Shown: positions 1 through 5,056 of the stretch, piece by piece
Layout: each line of letters starts with the position of its first letter
Position numbering within the stretch: position 1 is the first letter of the stretch
Assembly: GCA_903872005.1 (NCBI GenBank)
Contig: CAIQJD010000828.1
Location: 1 to 5,056, forward strand
DNA length: 5,056 bases
Direction of reading: 5' to 3'
Source of the DNA: an uncultured bacterium
Lineage (GTDB): Bacteria; Chloroflexota; Anaerolineae; JACIWP01
Translations under genes and position numbers: made by a program
The notes under the pieces: model-generated
What the model was told of the DNA's origin: nothing
The model's database searches: none
Seen by the model: only the letters and a program-made list of their open reading frames with translations

Positions 1-1
1 G

Positions 2-700
2 ACGGTCATTGAGCCGCTGCGGATGAGTTGGCGCGACAAGTCCGGCGGGCGCTGGGCGCGGCGGTTGTGGGAAGCTGTGCGTCAGCCGGCGCAGTTGCCC
101 ATGATGGTGGTGGGCGCCGGGTTCCTGGCGTTCAGCGCGCTGGATTTTCAATGGGGGCCGGATTACTTGCCGCTTATCCCGCTGGCCGGCCTGGGCATCG
201 GCTGGTGGTGGCTCGTGTTGAGCGACTATCTGACGCCGCGCCGGCTGCTGGGGGCCACGGCCATGGGCGGCGTGGTCGTGTGCATGGCGTTGGTTGGGCT
301 GGGGGTCGCGCAGTTCTTGTTACAGCCGGCGCCGGCGCCGGATCTGCAGCGACAGCTTCAGGCAGTTGACAATCTGTACAGGGTACTGGGAGCAGATACG
401 CAAGTGCAGTTCTTCGGGTGCCTGACCCCGTTGGTGGTCACGCAGCGCCGGAATGCAACGCGCTTCGTCCACCTGGGGCCGAAGAGTCTGAACCTGATGG
501 CGCACGAGTTCGGCAGCCTGGATGATCTGGCGGCGCTCATCAATACGGAGGAGATGCCGGTGGTCGCGCTGGGCGGCGCGGTGGATGGCGGCACGGAGCT
601 GGAGGCGCTGCTTGCTGAGCACTATGTGCGCGCTCCGCTGTGGGCGCGAATTTGCTTCGATCGGAGGCTCAGCGAAGTTTGGATGCGGAAGGCCCCGTAG
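2..700 (+). CDS. Membrane protein, C-terminal part (GT-C/GT39-like glycosyltransferase?), 5' partial
   Basis: The reading frame is open to the left window edge. The first ATG, at 23, has no Shine-Dalgarno-like sequence in front of it, so the gene probably begins outside the window. Counting from that ATG (225 residues), there are hydrophobic segments at about 24-41, 48-68 and 77-100. A 125-residue soluble tail follows, starting with an Ala/Pro stretch. The segment WGPDYLPLIPLAGLGIGW resembles the membrane segment near the C-terminus of GT39/ArnT-like lipid-linked-sugar glycosyltransferases. The tail contains a RRNATRFVHLGPKSL stretch like the NPTRYxxL stretches I associate with the outer-face domains of such proteins. 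The catalytic N-terminal half, with its Asp/Glu loop, is not in the window, so enzymatic identity is inference. The likely role is sugar transfer at the outer face of the cytoplasmic membrane. Alternatively it is an uncharacterised polytopic membrane protein. The gene converges on the large minus-strand gene and stops with TAG 60 bases from that gene's stop. Confidence 0.6.
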   Translation, partial: TVIEPLRMSWRDKSGGRWARRLWEAVRQPAQLPMMVVGAGFLAFSALDFQWGPDYLPLIPLAGLGIGWWWLVLSDYLTPRRLLGATAMGGVVVCMALVGLGVAQFLLQPAPAPDLQRQLQAVDNLYRVLGADTQVQFFGCLTPLVVTQRRNATRFVHLGPKSLNLMAHEFGSLDDLAALINTEEMPVVALGGAVDGGTELEALLAEHYVRAPLWARICFDRRLSEVWMRKAP

Positions 701-760
701 CAGAACGGACAGGTAGACGCCGCGCGGTAGATCATGCGATAGCAAGCGGGACTGGAGATT
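701..760. other. Convergent intergenic gap without a recognisable terminator
   Basis: Sixty bases separate the TAG of the plus-strand membrane protein gene from the TGA of the minus-strand LRR-amidohydrolase gene. I looked for a stem followed by a T-run on either strand and found only a loop-less CCGCGCGG palindrome at about 719-728 and a 4-bp CAGG/CCTG stem just inside the minus-strand gene. Transcripts from both sides may overlap, or termination may be Rho-dependent. Neither can be decided from sequence. Confidence 0.6.
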
Positions 761-3700
761 TCACAGGCTCCTGGGACAGAGCGTCGCTTGGCCGGCAGCG
801 CAGTACTCCACCTTTCCGCCCACCATCGTCATCCAGACCTCGATGTCTTTCAGCGCCTCTGGAGCGACATCGCGTGGATCTGCGGACAGAACAACCAGGT
901 CGGCGTATCTGCCCTGGCGCAGTGTGCCTATCTCGTCTTCCTGGCGCAGGGCATACGCCGCGCCGGTGGTCATGGCCCGCAGCGCCTTATCAAGGGTCAG
1001 GGTTTTCTGGGTCAGCCAGATTGGGTCAGCGCAGGTTGCAGAGCCGTCATGGTTCATTTCGTGATCGCTGACCATACTGTAGAGGTTCTGCAATGGGCTG
1101 ACCGGCGCGACGTAGGGCGCGTCGCTGTGCCAGGCCAGGGGGAGGCCAGGGTTGGCGTTCAGCAGGTCGCGCCAACGCCATTCCCAGGGAAGATAGGCTG
1201 AGGGTAGGGGATTGCCGGCCACTTCGCACGGGTAGTTGCCGAAGATGACCGGCGCAATGCCCAACTGGCCGTAGCGCGGCAGGAGTTCGTCGCGGATCAG
1301 GGCATTGTGTTCGATACGATGATGCAGGGTATTTGGCCGACCGTCCAGCGCGAAGGCGACGGCGTCGAGGGCCTGACTCACGGCCCGATCGCCCAGGGCG
1401 TGGAGGGCGATGGGATAGCCGGCGCGGTCCGCCTCGGCGGCAAACGCGTTGACTTCGGCCTGGGTGAGCCACAGATCGCCAAAGCCACAGGTGGGGTGGT
1501 TGAAGCTGTACGCTGGACAGCCGCATGAACCGCCGTCGAGGAAGAACTTGACGCCGGCGATACGCAGCATCGCGCCGGTGTCGTCGTTAGGCGGGTACGA
1601 CTTCCACCAGTCGCCGGTCATCGCACCGCAGGGGGTGTTGGCTGCGAGGTACAGGCTAGTTCTCAAACGCAGCTTCTTCTGCTGCGCCAAAGCCTGCATG
1701 TCGGCCAGCAGCGCCGGGGTGGTATAGGCGTCGCCCAGGGTGGTGACGCCGTTGCGTAGCGCCACTTCCTGAATTTGCTCGAGGCTCATGCCCCAGTTTT
1801 GCGCCGCATCCAGCAGATGGGTGTGGGCGTCCACGAAGCCGGCCATCATCGTCCGTCCACCCAGGTCCATCATCTGAGTATAGGGGCCGCGAAATGCCAT
1901 GCTCCCTTCTTCATTGCCGGAGAAGCATATTCTGTCCTTGCAGATGCCGATAGCTCCCCATCCGCCGACGGCGCCTTCGGTCAGGACGATGCCATTGTGG
2001 AAGATGATGTCGGCGGCCGGCGACGGATCTATGAGACGGAAGTAGTCGAAGTCGGCCAGCTTGCCCGCGACGCCGGCGGTCTGCGAGGCGACCAGGCCGA
2101 TGTAGGGCAGATCTCGGCCGGCGCTGAGGGTGTGCGTGCCGATGAGGTACAGGGATGCGCCGTTGAGGGAGTAGGATGCCGTAACCATGTCTCCACGGCG
2201 GACGATATGCAAGTAGACCTCGCCGAGATCGGTCGTGGTCGTGGCGAAGTTGCCGCCCTGGCTAATGCCGTCCTCGACGCGGTCGAAGTAGAGGCCGTTG
2301 CCGACGCAGACGCCGGGGATGTCGCAGTAGGCGCGCGCCAGGCGCAGGTAGTTCTGCGGATCGCGATAGATGAGGATGCCGGCCGCCTCGAAGTTGGCGG
2401 TGGGGGTGAAGATCAGGCGCGTGCGAACCTCGTATTCGCCGGCCGGCGCGTTCTGGAAGAGGATGTTTTTCCCTTCGGTCTGCGTGACGATACGCAAGAA
2501 GCCTGGGCGTTCGGTGAGGCTCCAGCCGGCTGGGTCCGGGTTGAGCCAGCGCCAACGGGGATCCAGGGTTGCGGCGTTGAATTCATCGCTGAAGGGCGCG
2601 GCGCGCTGGCGCATGATGAGCGGGAGGCGAATTTGCCAAGCCGGCGCGGTAATGGTTGGCGTGAGCGTCGGTGAGGCGGATGGCGTCGCCGAAGGCGTGG
2701 CTGTGCCGCTGGGCGCAGCCGTGCGCGTCGGCGTCGGCGAGCGCGTCGAAGTGGCAGTTGGAGTGACGGTGGAAGTCGGCGTCGGGGTGGGGCACAGGAC
2801 GCCGGTCCGCTCCAAAGACGGAATGTTCGCCAGCCAGGATTGGAAGGCGGCGTCGGGCGGTTCGCACAGGTTGGTATTTTCGAACGAGAAGCAGCAGACG
2901 AACCGCAGGTTGTTGAGGCTTTGTGGCAGGGCGCCATCTAGAGGATTGTGGCTTATGTTCAGTGTCCCGAGGTTGGAGAGGTTGCCCAGCGACGATGGGA
3001 CGCTACCCGAAAGCTGACAGTAATGCAGGTATAGTCCCTGCAGATGGGACAGGTTGCCTAGAGTGGACGGGATGCCGCCCGTCAGTAGATTATGGTTCAG
3101 CGCTAAGTCTCTCAGATTGGACAGGTTGCCCAGAGAAGATGGGATACTGCCGGTCAGTTGATTGTTGGTCAGGAGCAGAGACCAAAGACTGGACAGATTG
3201 CCCAACGTGAGCGGAATGCTGCCGGACAGTTGATTGAAAGACAAATCCAGGATTTGGAGAGCGGATAGACTGCCCAATGCAGTCGGGATGCTGCCGGTCA
3301 GTTGGTTCCGGCCCAGCGTCAAGCGGGTCAGATGGGACAGGTTGCCAAGGGTGGATGGGATGCCGCCGGTCAGTTGATTGCTGCCCAGCGCCAATTCGGT
3401 CAGATGAGACAGGTTGCCCAACGTGGATGGGATGCTGCCGGTCAGTTGATTGATGCCCAGGATCAGACGCAAAAGATTGGATAGATTGCCCAACGTGAGC
3501 GGGATGCTGCCGGTCAGTTGATTGCTACTCAGGAGCAGTTCTTGAAGGTTGGACAGGTTGCCCAGAGTGGATGGGATGCTGCCCGACAGGCGATTGTCGT
3601 TCAGGATCAGACGCAAAAGGTTGGATAGATTGCCCAATGTGAGCGGGATGCTGCTGGTCAGTTGATTGACGCCGAGGTTCAGATCCTGAAGATTGGAGAG

Positions 3701-4549
3701 GTTGCCCAGAGTGGATGGGATGCTGCCCGACAGACGATTGTCGTACAGGTCCAGCCTTCGAAGATTCGCTAGACTGCCTAACGCGGGTGGGATGCTGCCG
3801 GACAAGAGATTGTGGCTCAGGAGCAGCTCTTGAAGATTGGATAGGTTGCCCAGAGTGGATGGGAGGCTGCCTGACAGGCGATTGTTGTACATGTCCAGCT
3901 CTTGAAGATTGGACAGATTGCCCAAGGTTGTTGGGATGTTGCCCGACAGATCACAGTTGTTCAGTCTTAGATGCTGAAGATTGGACAGGTTGCCCAGGGT
4001 TGTTGGGATGCCGCCGGCCAGGGGATTGACGTTCAGGTTTAGCGTCTGCAGATTGGACAAGCCGCCTACGGCGCTGGGAATGCCGCCGGTCAGGTCATTG
4101 TAGCTCAGGTCGAGCGTCTGTAGTTGAGGCAAGCCGGCCAGGCCGACAGCAGCGCCCGTTGCGTTGCCGGTCAGGTCGTTTTTGGACAGGCTCAGGCCAT
4201 TGACGCGCCCGGCAGCGCAACTGACGCCGTACCATGAACAGGGCGTGTTGGTGGCGAGCCAGTCGGTCCTGACATGCCAAGAAGCGCCGCCTGTGGCGCT
4301 GTAGAAAGCCGCCAGCCCCTCGCATTCGGAGCGCGGGATTTGCGTCACGTGATCGCAGACTGGGGCGGCCGCAAGAGGAAACGGATCAGTAAGGCTGGCA
4401 AGGACGTTGTCGTCCTGAATGTCCGCTGCGGAAGGTGGGGTCGGCGCCTGTCCGTCCATGTCGGGCTCGGAAGACGCGGCCGCGCCGCTCAAAATGGTTA
4501 GCAGCGCGAGCGCGCCGAGTAGCCATCGCAAAAAAGAGCGTAGGTGCAT
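761..4549 (-). CDS. Secreted LRR / ConA-like / amidohydrolase_3 fusion protein
   Basis: The protein has 1262 residues. The ATG at 4549 is chosen because GGAGG sits 7 bases upstream and a signal peptide follows directly; a TTG six codons earlier lies across that site. Residues 1-25 form a Sec signal peptide (RSFLR, a Leu-rich core, then AAA before Ser26). Residues 64-111 form an LRR N-cap with Cys65, 76, 104 and 111. Residues 115-546 hold plant-type LRRs (LSGSIPxxLG), followed by a C-cap to 586 with Cys552, 553, 562 and 586. Residues 587-636 are a Thr/Pro/Ser linker, then RLPLIMR at 641-647. Residues 651-840 are a DUF1349/GH43_C2-like beta-sandwich. Residues 845-1250 are an amidohydrolase_3/YtcJ-like domain. 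Candidate metal and catalytic residues are all present: His909 and His911 (DAHTH), Lys1001 (GVKFFLDGG), His1050 (ALHALGDRA), His1081 (RIEH) and Asp1143 (HSDAP). The C-terminal IGTLRQGRYADLVVL is the usual family ending. The inferred role is extracellular hydrolysis of an unknown amide or similar substrate, with the LRR and ConA-like parts binding a partner or glycan. No frameshift is visible. The domain calls are strong; the substrate is unknown. Confidence 0.92.
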   Translation of the reverse strand: MHLRSFLRWLLGALALLTILSGAAASSEPDMDGQAPTPPSAADIQDDNVLASLTDPFPLAAAPVCDHVTQIPRSECEGLAAFYSATGGASWHVRTDWLATNTPCSWYGVSCAAGRVNGLSLSKNDLTGNATGAAVGLAGLPQLQTLDLSYNDLTGGIPSAVGGLSNLQTLNLNVNPLAGGIPTTLGNLSNLQHLRLNNCDLSGNIPTTLGNLSNLQELDMYNNRLSGSLPSTLGNLSNLQELLLSHNLLSGSIPPALGSLANLRRLDLYDNRLSGSIPSTLGNLSNLQDLNLGVNQLTSSIPLTLGNLSNLLRLILNDNRLSGSIPSTLGNLSNLQELLLSSNQLTGSIPLTLGNLSNLLRLILGINQLTGSIPSTLGNLSHLTELALGSNQLTGGIPSTLGNLSHLTRLTLGRNQLTGSIPTALGSLSALQILDLSFNQLSGSIPLTLGNLSSLWSLLLTNNQLTGSIPSSLGNLSNLRDLALNHNLLTGGIPSTLGNLSHLQGLYLHYCQLSGSVPSSLGNLSNLGTLNISHNPLDGALPQSLNNLRFVCCFSFENTNLCEPPDAAFQSWLANIPSLERTGVLCPTPTPTSTVTPTATSTRSPTPTRTAAPSGTATPSATPSASPTLTPTITAPAWQIRLPLIMRQRAAPFSDEFNAATLDPRWRWLNPDPAGWSLTERPGFLRIVTQTEGKNILFQNAPAGEYEVRTRLIFTPTANFEAAGILIYRDPQNYLRLARAYCDIPGVCVGNGLYFDRVEDGISQGGNFATTTTDLGEVYLHIVRRGDMVTASYSLNGASLYLIGTHTLSAGRDLPYIGLVASQTAGVAGKLADFDYFRLIDPSPAADIIFHNGIVLTEGAVGGWGAIGICKDRICFSGNEEGSMAFRGPYTQMMDLGGRTMMAGFVDAHTHLLDAAQNWGMSLEQIQEVALRNGVTTLGDAYTTPALLADMQALAQQKKLRLRTSLYLAANTPCGAMTGDWWKSYPPNDDTGAMLRIAGVKFFLDGGSCGCPAYSFNHPTCGFGDLWLTQAEVNAFAAEADRAGYPIALHALGDRAVSQALDAVAFALDGRPNTLHHRIEHNALIRDELLPRYGQLGIAPVIFGNYPCEVAGNPLPSAYLPWEWRWRDLLNANPGLPLAWHSDAPYVAPVSPLQNLYSMVSDHEMNHDGSATCADPIWLTQKTLTLDKALRAMTTGAAYALRQEDEIGTLRQGRYADLVVLSADPRDVAPEALKDIEVWMTMVGGKVEYCAAGQATLCPRSL
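800..2017 (-). other. Region coding amidohydrolase_3 (YtcJ-like) catalytic domain
   Basis: This covers residues 845-1250. The N-terminal ADIIFHNGIVLTEG and DLGGRTMMAGFVDAHTH form the small beta-sandwich and first barrel strand of the amidohydrolase superfamily. His909, His911, Lys1001, His1050, His1081 and Asp1143 match the expected metal and catalytic positions by motif. The domain is about 406 residues, shorter than the roughly 500-550 I expect for YtcJ-like proteins. Only 90 residues lie between the HxH and the Lys, so the usual insert after barrel strand 1 appears to be missing. Family members include N-substituted formamide deformylase and many uncharacterised hydrolases, so no substrate can be named. 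Confidence 0.88.
2030..2599 (-). other. Region coding concanavalin-like (DUF1349/GH43_C2-like) domain
   Basis: This covers residues 651-840. It opens with FSDEFNAATLDPRWRWLNP and contains AGILIYRDPQNYLRLAR, VASYSLNG-like (TASYSLNGASL) and PYIGLVAS elements, ending with ADFDYFRL. This is the typical progression of strands in the laminin-G/ConA-like sandwich found C-terminal to GH43 beta-xylosidases and in DUF1349 proteins. Cys742 and Cys748 could form a local disulfide. Such domains commonly support carbohydrate binding or packing against a catalytic domain. No catalytic acid pair of a glycosidase is evident. Only about five residues separate it from the amidohydrolase start, suggesting the two pack together. 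Confidence 0.75.
2624..2791 (-). other. Region coding Thr/Pro/Ser-rich linker plus LPLIMR motif
   Basis: This encodes residues 587-642 and runs into RLPLIMR (641-647). The stretch is almost entirely Thr, Pro, Ser and Ala, with recurring TPT, TAT and SAT elements, and lacks hydrophobic residues. It should be an extended, flexible spacer separating the LRR solenoid from the catalytic half, and may be O-glycosylated. The following short hydrophobic LPLIMR is of the kind seen after TPTPT linkers in exported Chloroflexota proteins, as far as I recall; its function is unclear. It is the main taxonomic hint in the window. Confidence 0.8.
2912..4063 (-). repeat. Array of 16 in-phase 72-bp LRR-coding repeats
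   Basis: Residues 163-546 divide exactly into 16 units of 24 residues (1152 bp). The protein consensus is NLSNLxxLxLxxNxLSGSIPxxLG. A 26-residue unit (137-162) and a shorter first strand (115-136) precede it, giving about 18 LRRs. In DNA the plus strand shows a recurring motif close to CAGATTGCCCA-GTGGATGGGATGCTGCCGGTCAGTTGATTG-style blocks every 72 bases. Plant-type LRRs form a curved solenoid whose inner beta face binds ligands. The x positions of the LxxLxLxxN strands are the most variable, as expected if that face is selected for binding. In two units (Cys199 and Cys511) Cys replaces the ladder Asn, a substitution tolerated in LRRs. Confidence 0.93.
3416..3703 (-). repeat. 144-bp two-unit direct duplication inside the LRR array
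   Basis: Positions 3416-3559 and 3560-3703 are adjacent 144-bp blocks, each two LRR units (residues 331-378 and 283-330). By hand alignment they differ at about 24 of 144 positions. The core 3458-3524 versus 3602-3668 differs at only 3 of 67. Both carry the unusual NLSNLLRLIL unit. A further match continues 144 bp on, around 3715-3750 against 3571-3606. This points to growth of the array by two-unit duplication. Confidence 0.8.
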
Positions 4550-4556
4550 GTTGCCG

Positions 4557-4561
4557 CCTCC
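4557..4561 (-). promoter_or_regulatory. Shine-Dalgarno site of the LRR-amidohydrolase gene
   Basis: On the minus strand GGAGG is followed by 7 bases (CGGCAAC) and then ATG at 4549. This fixes the start. The upstream in-frame TTG at 4567 would give a MYGGGN extension encoded by the ribosome binding site itself. Confidence 0.85.
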
Positions 4562-4621
4562 GTACAACTCGCAATCCCTTTGCCGCCGGCGCGGAAGAAC
4601 CTCGTTCTGTCAGGAGAAAAG

Positions 4622-4636
4622 GCCCGCAGCGCGGGC
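4622..4636 (-). terminator. Leader hairpin with T-run (possible attenuator or second terminator)
   Basis: On the minus strand GCCCGC-GCT-GCGGGC is a perfect 6-bp GC stem with a 3-base loop, followed after one C by TTTT (4617-4620). It lies between the predicted promoter and the ribosome binding site, about 35-50 bases into the predicted transcript. It could attenuate the downstream gene, back up the terminator of the upstream gene, or be a chance hairpin. The short U-run makes it weaker than the one at 4756-4793. Confidence 0.45.
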
Positions 4637-4637
4637 A

Positions 4638-4681
4638 ATAATAGACAGATGGGCTGATTTGTCACTTCTTCTATCTATTAT
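4638..4681. promoter_or_regulatory. 11-bp inverted repeat across the promoter start region (candidate operator)
   Basis: ATAATAGACAG at 4638-4648 and CTATCTATTAT at 4671-4681 are inverted copies with one mismatch, separated by 22 bases; their centres are 33 bp apart, about three helical turns. One arm covers most of the -10 box and the other lies inside the early leader. This suits a repressor binding both half-sites. Read as RNA, the mismatch is a G-U pair, but much of one arm would lie upstream of the predicted transcription start. Confidence 0.45.
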
Positions 4682-4705
4682 ACTTGAAAATCGGCGTTTT
4701 GACTA
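4677..4705 (-). promoter_or_regulatory. Sigma70-type promoter of the LRR-amidohydrolase gene
   Basis: On the minus strand a consensus TATAAT (4677-4682) is preceded, after 17 bases, by TAGTCA (4700-4705; four of six matches to TTGACA). Transcription would start near 4670, leaving a leader of about 120 bases before the ATG at 4549. The local AT-rich stretch stands out in an otherwise GC-rich window. Because a terminator precedes it, this gene is probably transcribed on its own. Confidence 0.65.
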
Positions 4706-4751
4706 GAGGGTTGCGCGCAATCAGGGGACGCGGTACAGGAGACGGGGAACG

Positions 4752-4793
4752 AAAAGCGGCCCGGATTCCCGCGCGCTCGGCAATCCGGGCCGC
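4752..4793 (-). terminator. Rho-independent terminator of the cyclase-family gene
   Basis: GCGGCCCGGATT (4756-4767) and AATCCGGGCCGC (4782-4793) form a perfect 12-bp stem with a 14-base loop. On the minus strand it is followed immediately by TTTT (4752-4755). It starts 8 bases after the TGA at 4802-4804, exactly where a terminator for that gene is expected. Confidence 0.88.
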
Positions 4794-4801
4794 GCTCAAT
4801 T

Positions 4802-5056
4802 TCAGCCGATCTCTTCCAGGACGATGGCGCGCACGGTGCAGGCGGTAATGCGGTGCATCTTGACCGGCAGGGCGATGAAGAAGACGCGCGGCTTGGTGAT
4901 TTGATCCAGGCCGAGGGGCGCATCAATCATGGAGATGCCGGCGAGGAGGAGCTTGCAGTCGGCGTCGCCCTGGCCGGGCGGCGTGCCGGGAGGCGAATAG
5001 CGCAGGTTCTCCAGCACCAGGGATTTGATCTGCGTGGCGATGAGCCAGTCAATGGC
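4802..5056 (-). CDS. Cyclase-family (kynurenine formamidase-like) protein, C-terminal fragment
   Basis: The frame is open through the right window edge and gives 84 codons before TGA; GTG at 5017 is internal, not a start. The fragment begins AIDWLIATQIKSLVLENL, continues with a LLLAGISMIDAPLGLDQI helix/strand stretch, and ends PRVFFIALPVKMHR, then VRAIVLEE. This matches the end of PF04199 cyclase-like proteins: (E)WLxxxGIK, HxxLLxxGIxIIExLxxLDxI, then FxIALPLKIxG and PVRAxAL. Family members are metal-dependent hydrolases of N-formylkynurenine and related amides or cyclic compounds. The metal-binding HxGTHxDxPxH-type motif would be upstream, outside the window, so activity cannot be judged. 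The His commonly preceding the LL helix is replaced by a DADCK stretch. A strong terminator follows. Confidence 0.68.
   Translation of the reverse strand, partial: AIDWLIATQIKSLVLENLRYSPPGTPPGQGDADCKLLLAGISMIDAPLGLDQITKPRVFFIALPVKMHRITACTVRAIVLEEIG

Noticed and set aside
640..1071. A plus-strand frame crossing the convergent gene ends.
   Set aside because: It overlaps the end of the membrane protein gene and the amidohydrolase C-terminus; the product is a low-complexity Arg/Ser/Pro shadow.
1775..2674. A 299-codon plus-strand open frame opposite the amidohydrolase and ConA-like regions.
   Set aside because: It is antisense to strongly recognisable domains, its product is Gly/Ala/Val/Asp-rich without any motif, and long antisense frames are common in GC-rich coding DNA.
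2642..2791. An assembly chimera joining an LRR gene to an amidohydrolase gene at the low-complexity linker.
   Set aside because: The frame stays open across the whole junction, and LRR-linker-domain order is biologically sensible. It cannot be fully excluded without read coverage, so it is kept as the test for the fusion finding.
2370..3017. A 215-codon plus-strand frame opposite the linker and last LRRs.
   Set aside because: Its VGVGEAVEV-like repeats are the reverse complement of the Thr/Pro/Ser-coding linker; no ribosome binding site or domain supports it.
2912..4063. The regularly spaced 72-bp repeats as a CRISPR-like or non-coding tandem array.
   Set aside because: The period is an exact multiple of three, the frame is open throughout, and the translation gives canonical LRR positions.
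4475..4549. A lipoprotein signal peptide in the large protein.
   Set aside because: There is no Cys following the hydrophobic core; the AAA-Ser junction fits signal peptidase I.
4550..4567. A TTG start for the large gene six codons upstream.
   Set aside because: Those codons overlap the GGAGG ribosome binding site, and the ATG at 4549 has ideal spacing and begins a clean signal peptide.
5015..5017. A GTG start giving a 71-residue small protein at the right edge.
   Set aside because: The frame continues upstream with family-like sequence (AIDWLIATQIK), so this is an internal Val codon of a larger truncated gene.

Overview
The window looks like a GC-rich bacterial chromosome fragment. The best lineage guess is Chloroflexota (Anaerolineae/Caldilineae-like). 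This rests on a Thr/Pro/Ser-rich spacer followed by an LPLIMR-type motif, a signature I associate with exported proteins of that phylum, and on the mix of plant-type LRRs with a GT39-like membrane protein. The assignment is inference; there is no rRNA or marker gene here.

Layout. (1) Positions 2-700, + strand: the 3' end of a membrane protein with three hydrophobic segments and an extracytoplasmic tail, resembling the C-terminal part of a GT-C/GT39-like glycosyltransferase. (2) Positions 701-760: a short convergent gap without a recognisable terminator. (3) Positions 761-4549, - strand: one 1262-residue gene fills three quarters of the window. It encodes a secreted multidomain protein: signal peptide, LRR N-cap, about 18 plant-type LRRs, cysteine-bearing C-cap, Thr/Pro/Ser linker with LPLIMR, a concanavalin-like (DUF1349/GH43_C2-like) beta-sandwich, and a complete-looking metal-dependent amidohydrolase of the amidohydrolase_3/YtcJ type. 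(4) Positions 4550-4801: a regulatory region holding a strong ribosome binding site, a leader hairpin with a T-run, a sigma70-type promoter, an inverted repeat overlapping its -10 box, and a strong rho-independent terminator for the gene upstream. (5) Positions 4802-5056, - strand: the C-terminal 84 codons of a cyclase-family (kynurenine-formamidase-like) hydrolase, open at the window edge.

The cyclase-family gene and the LRR-amidohydrolase gene lie on the same strand. The terminator and the separate promoter between them argue for independent transcription. Both belong to metal-dependent hydrolase families that act on amide or similar bonds, but a shared pathway cannot be shown. The main point of interest is the LRR/lectin-like/amidohydrolase fusion: the sequence predicts an extracellular enzyme with two probable recognition modules in front of it. 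Its substrate is unknown.
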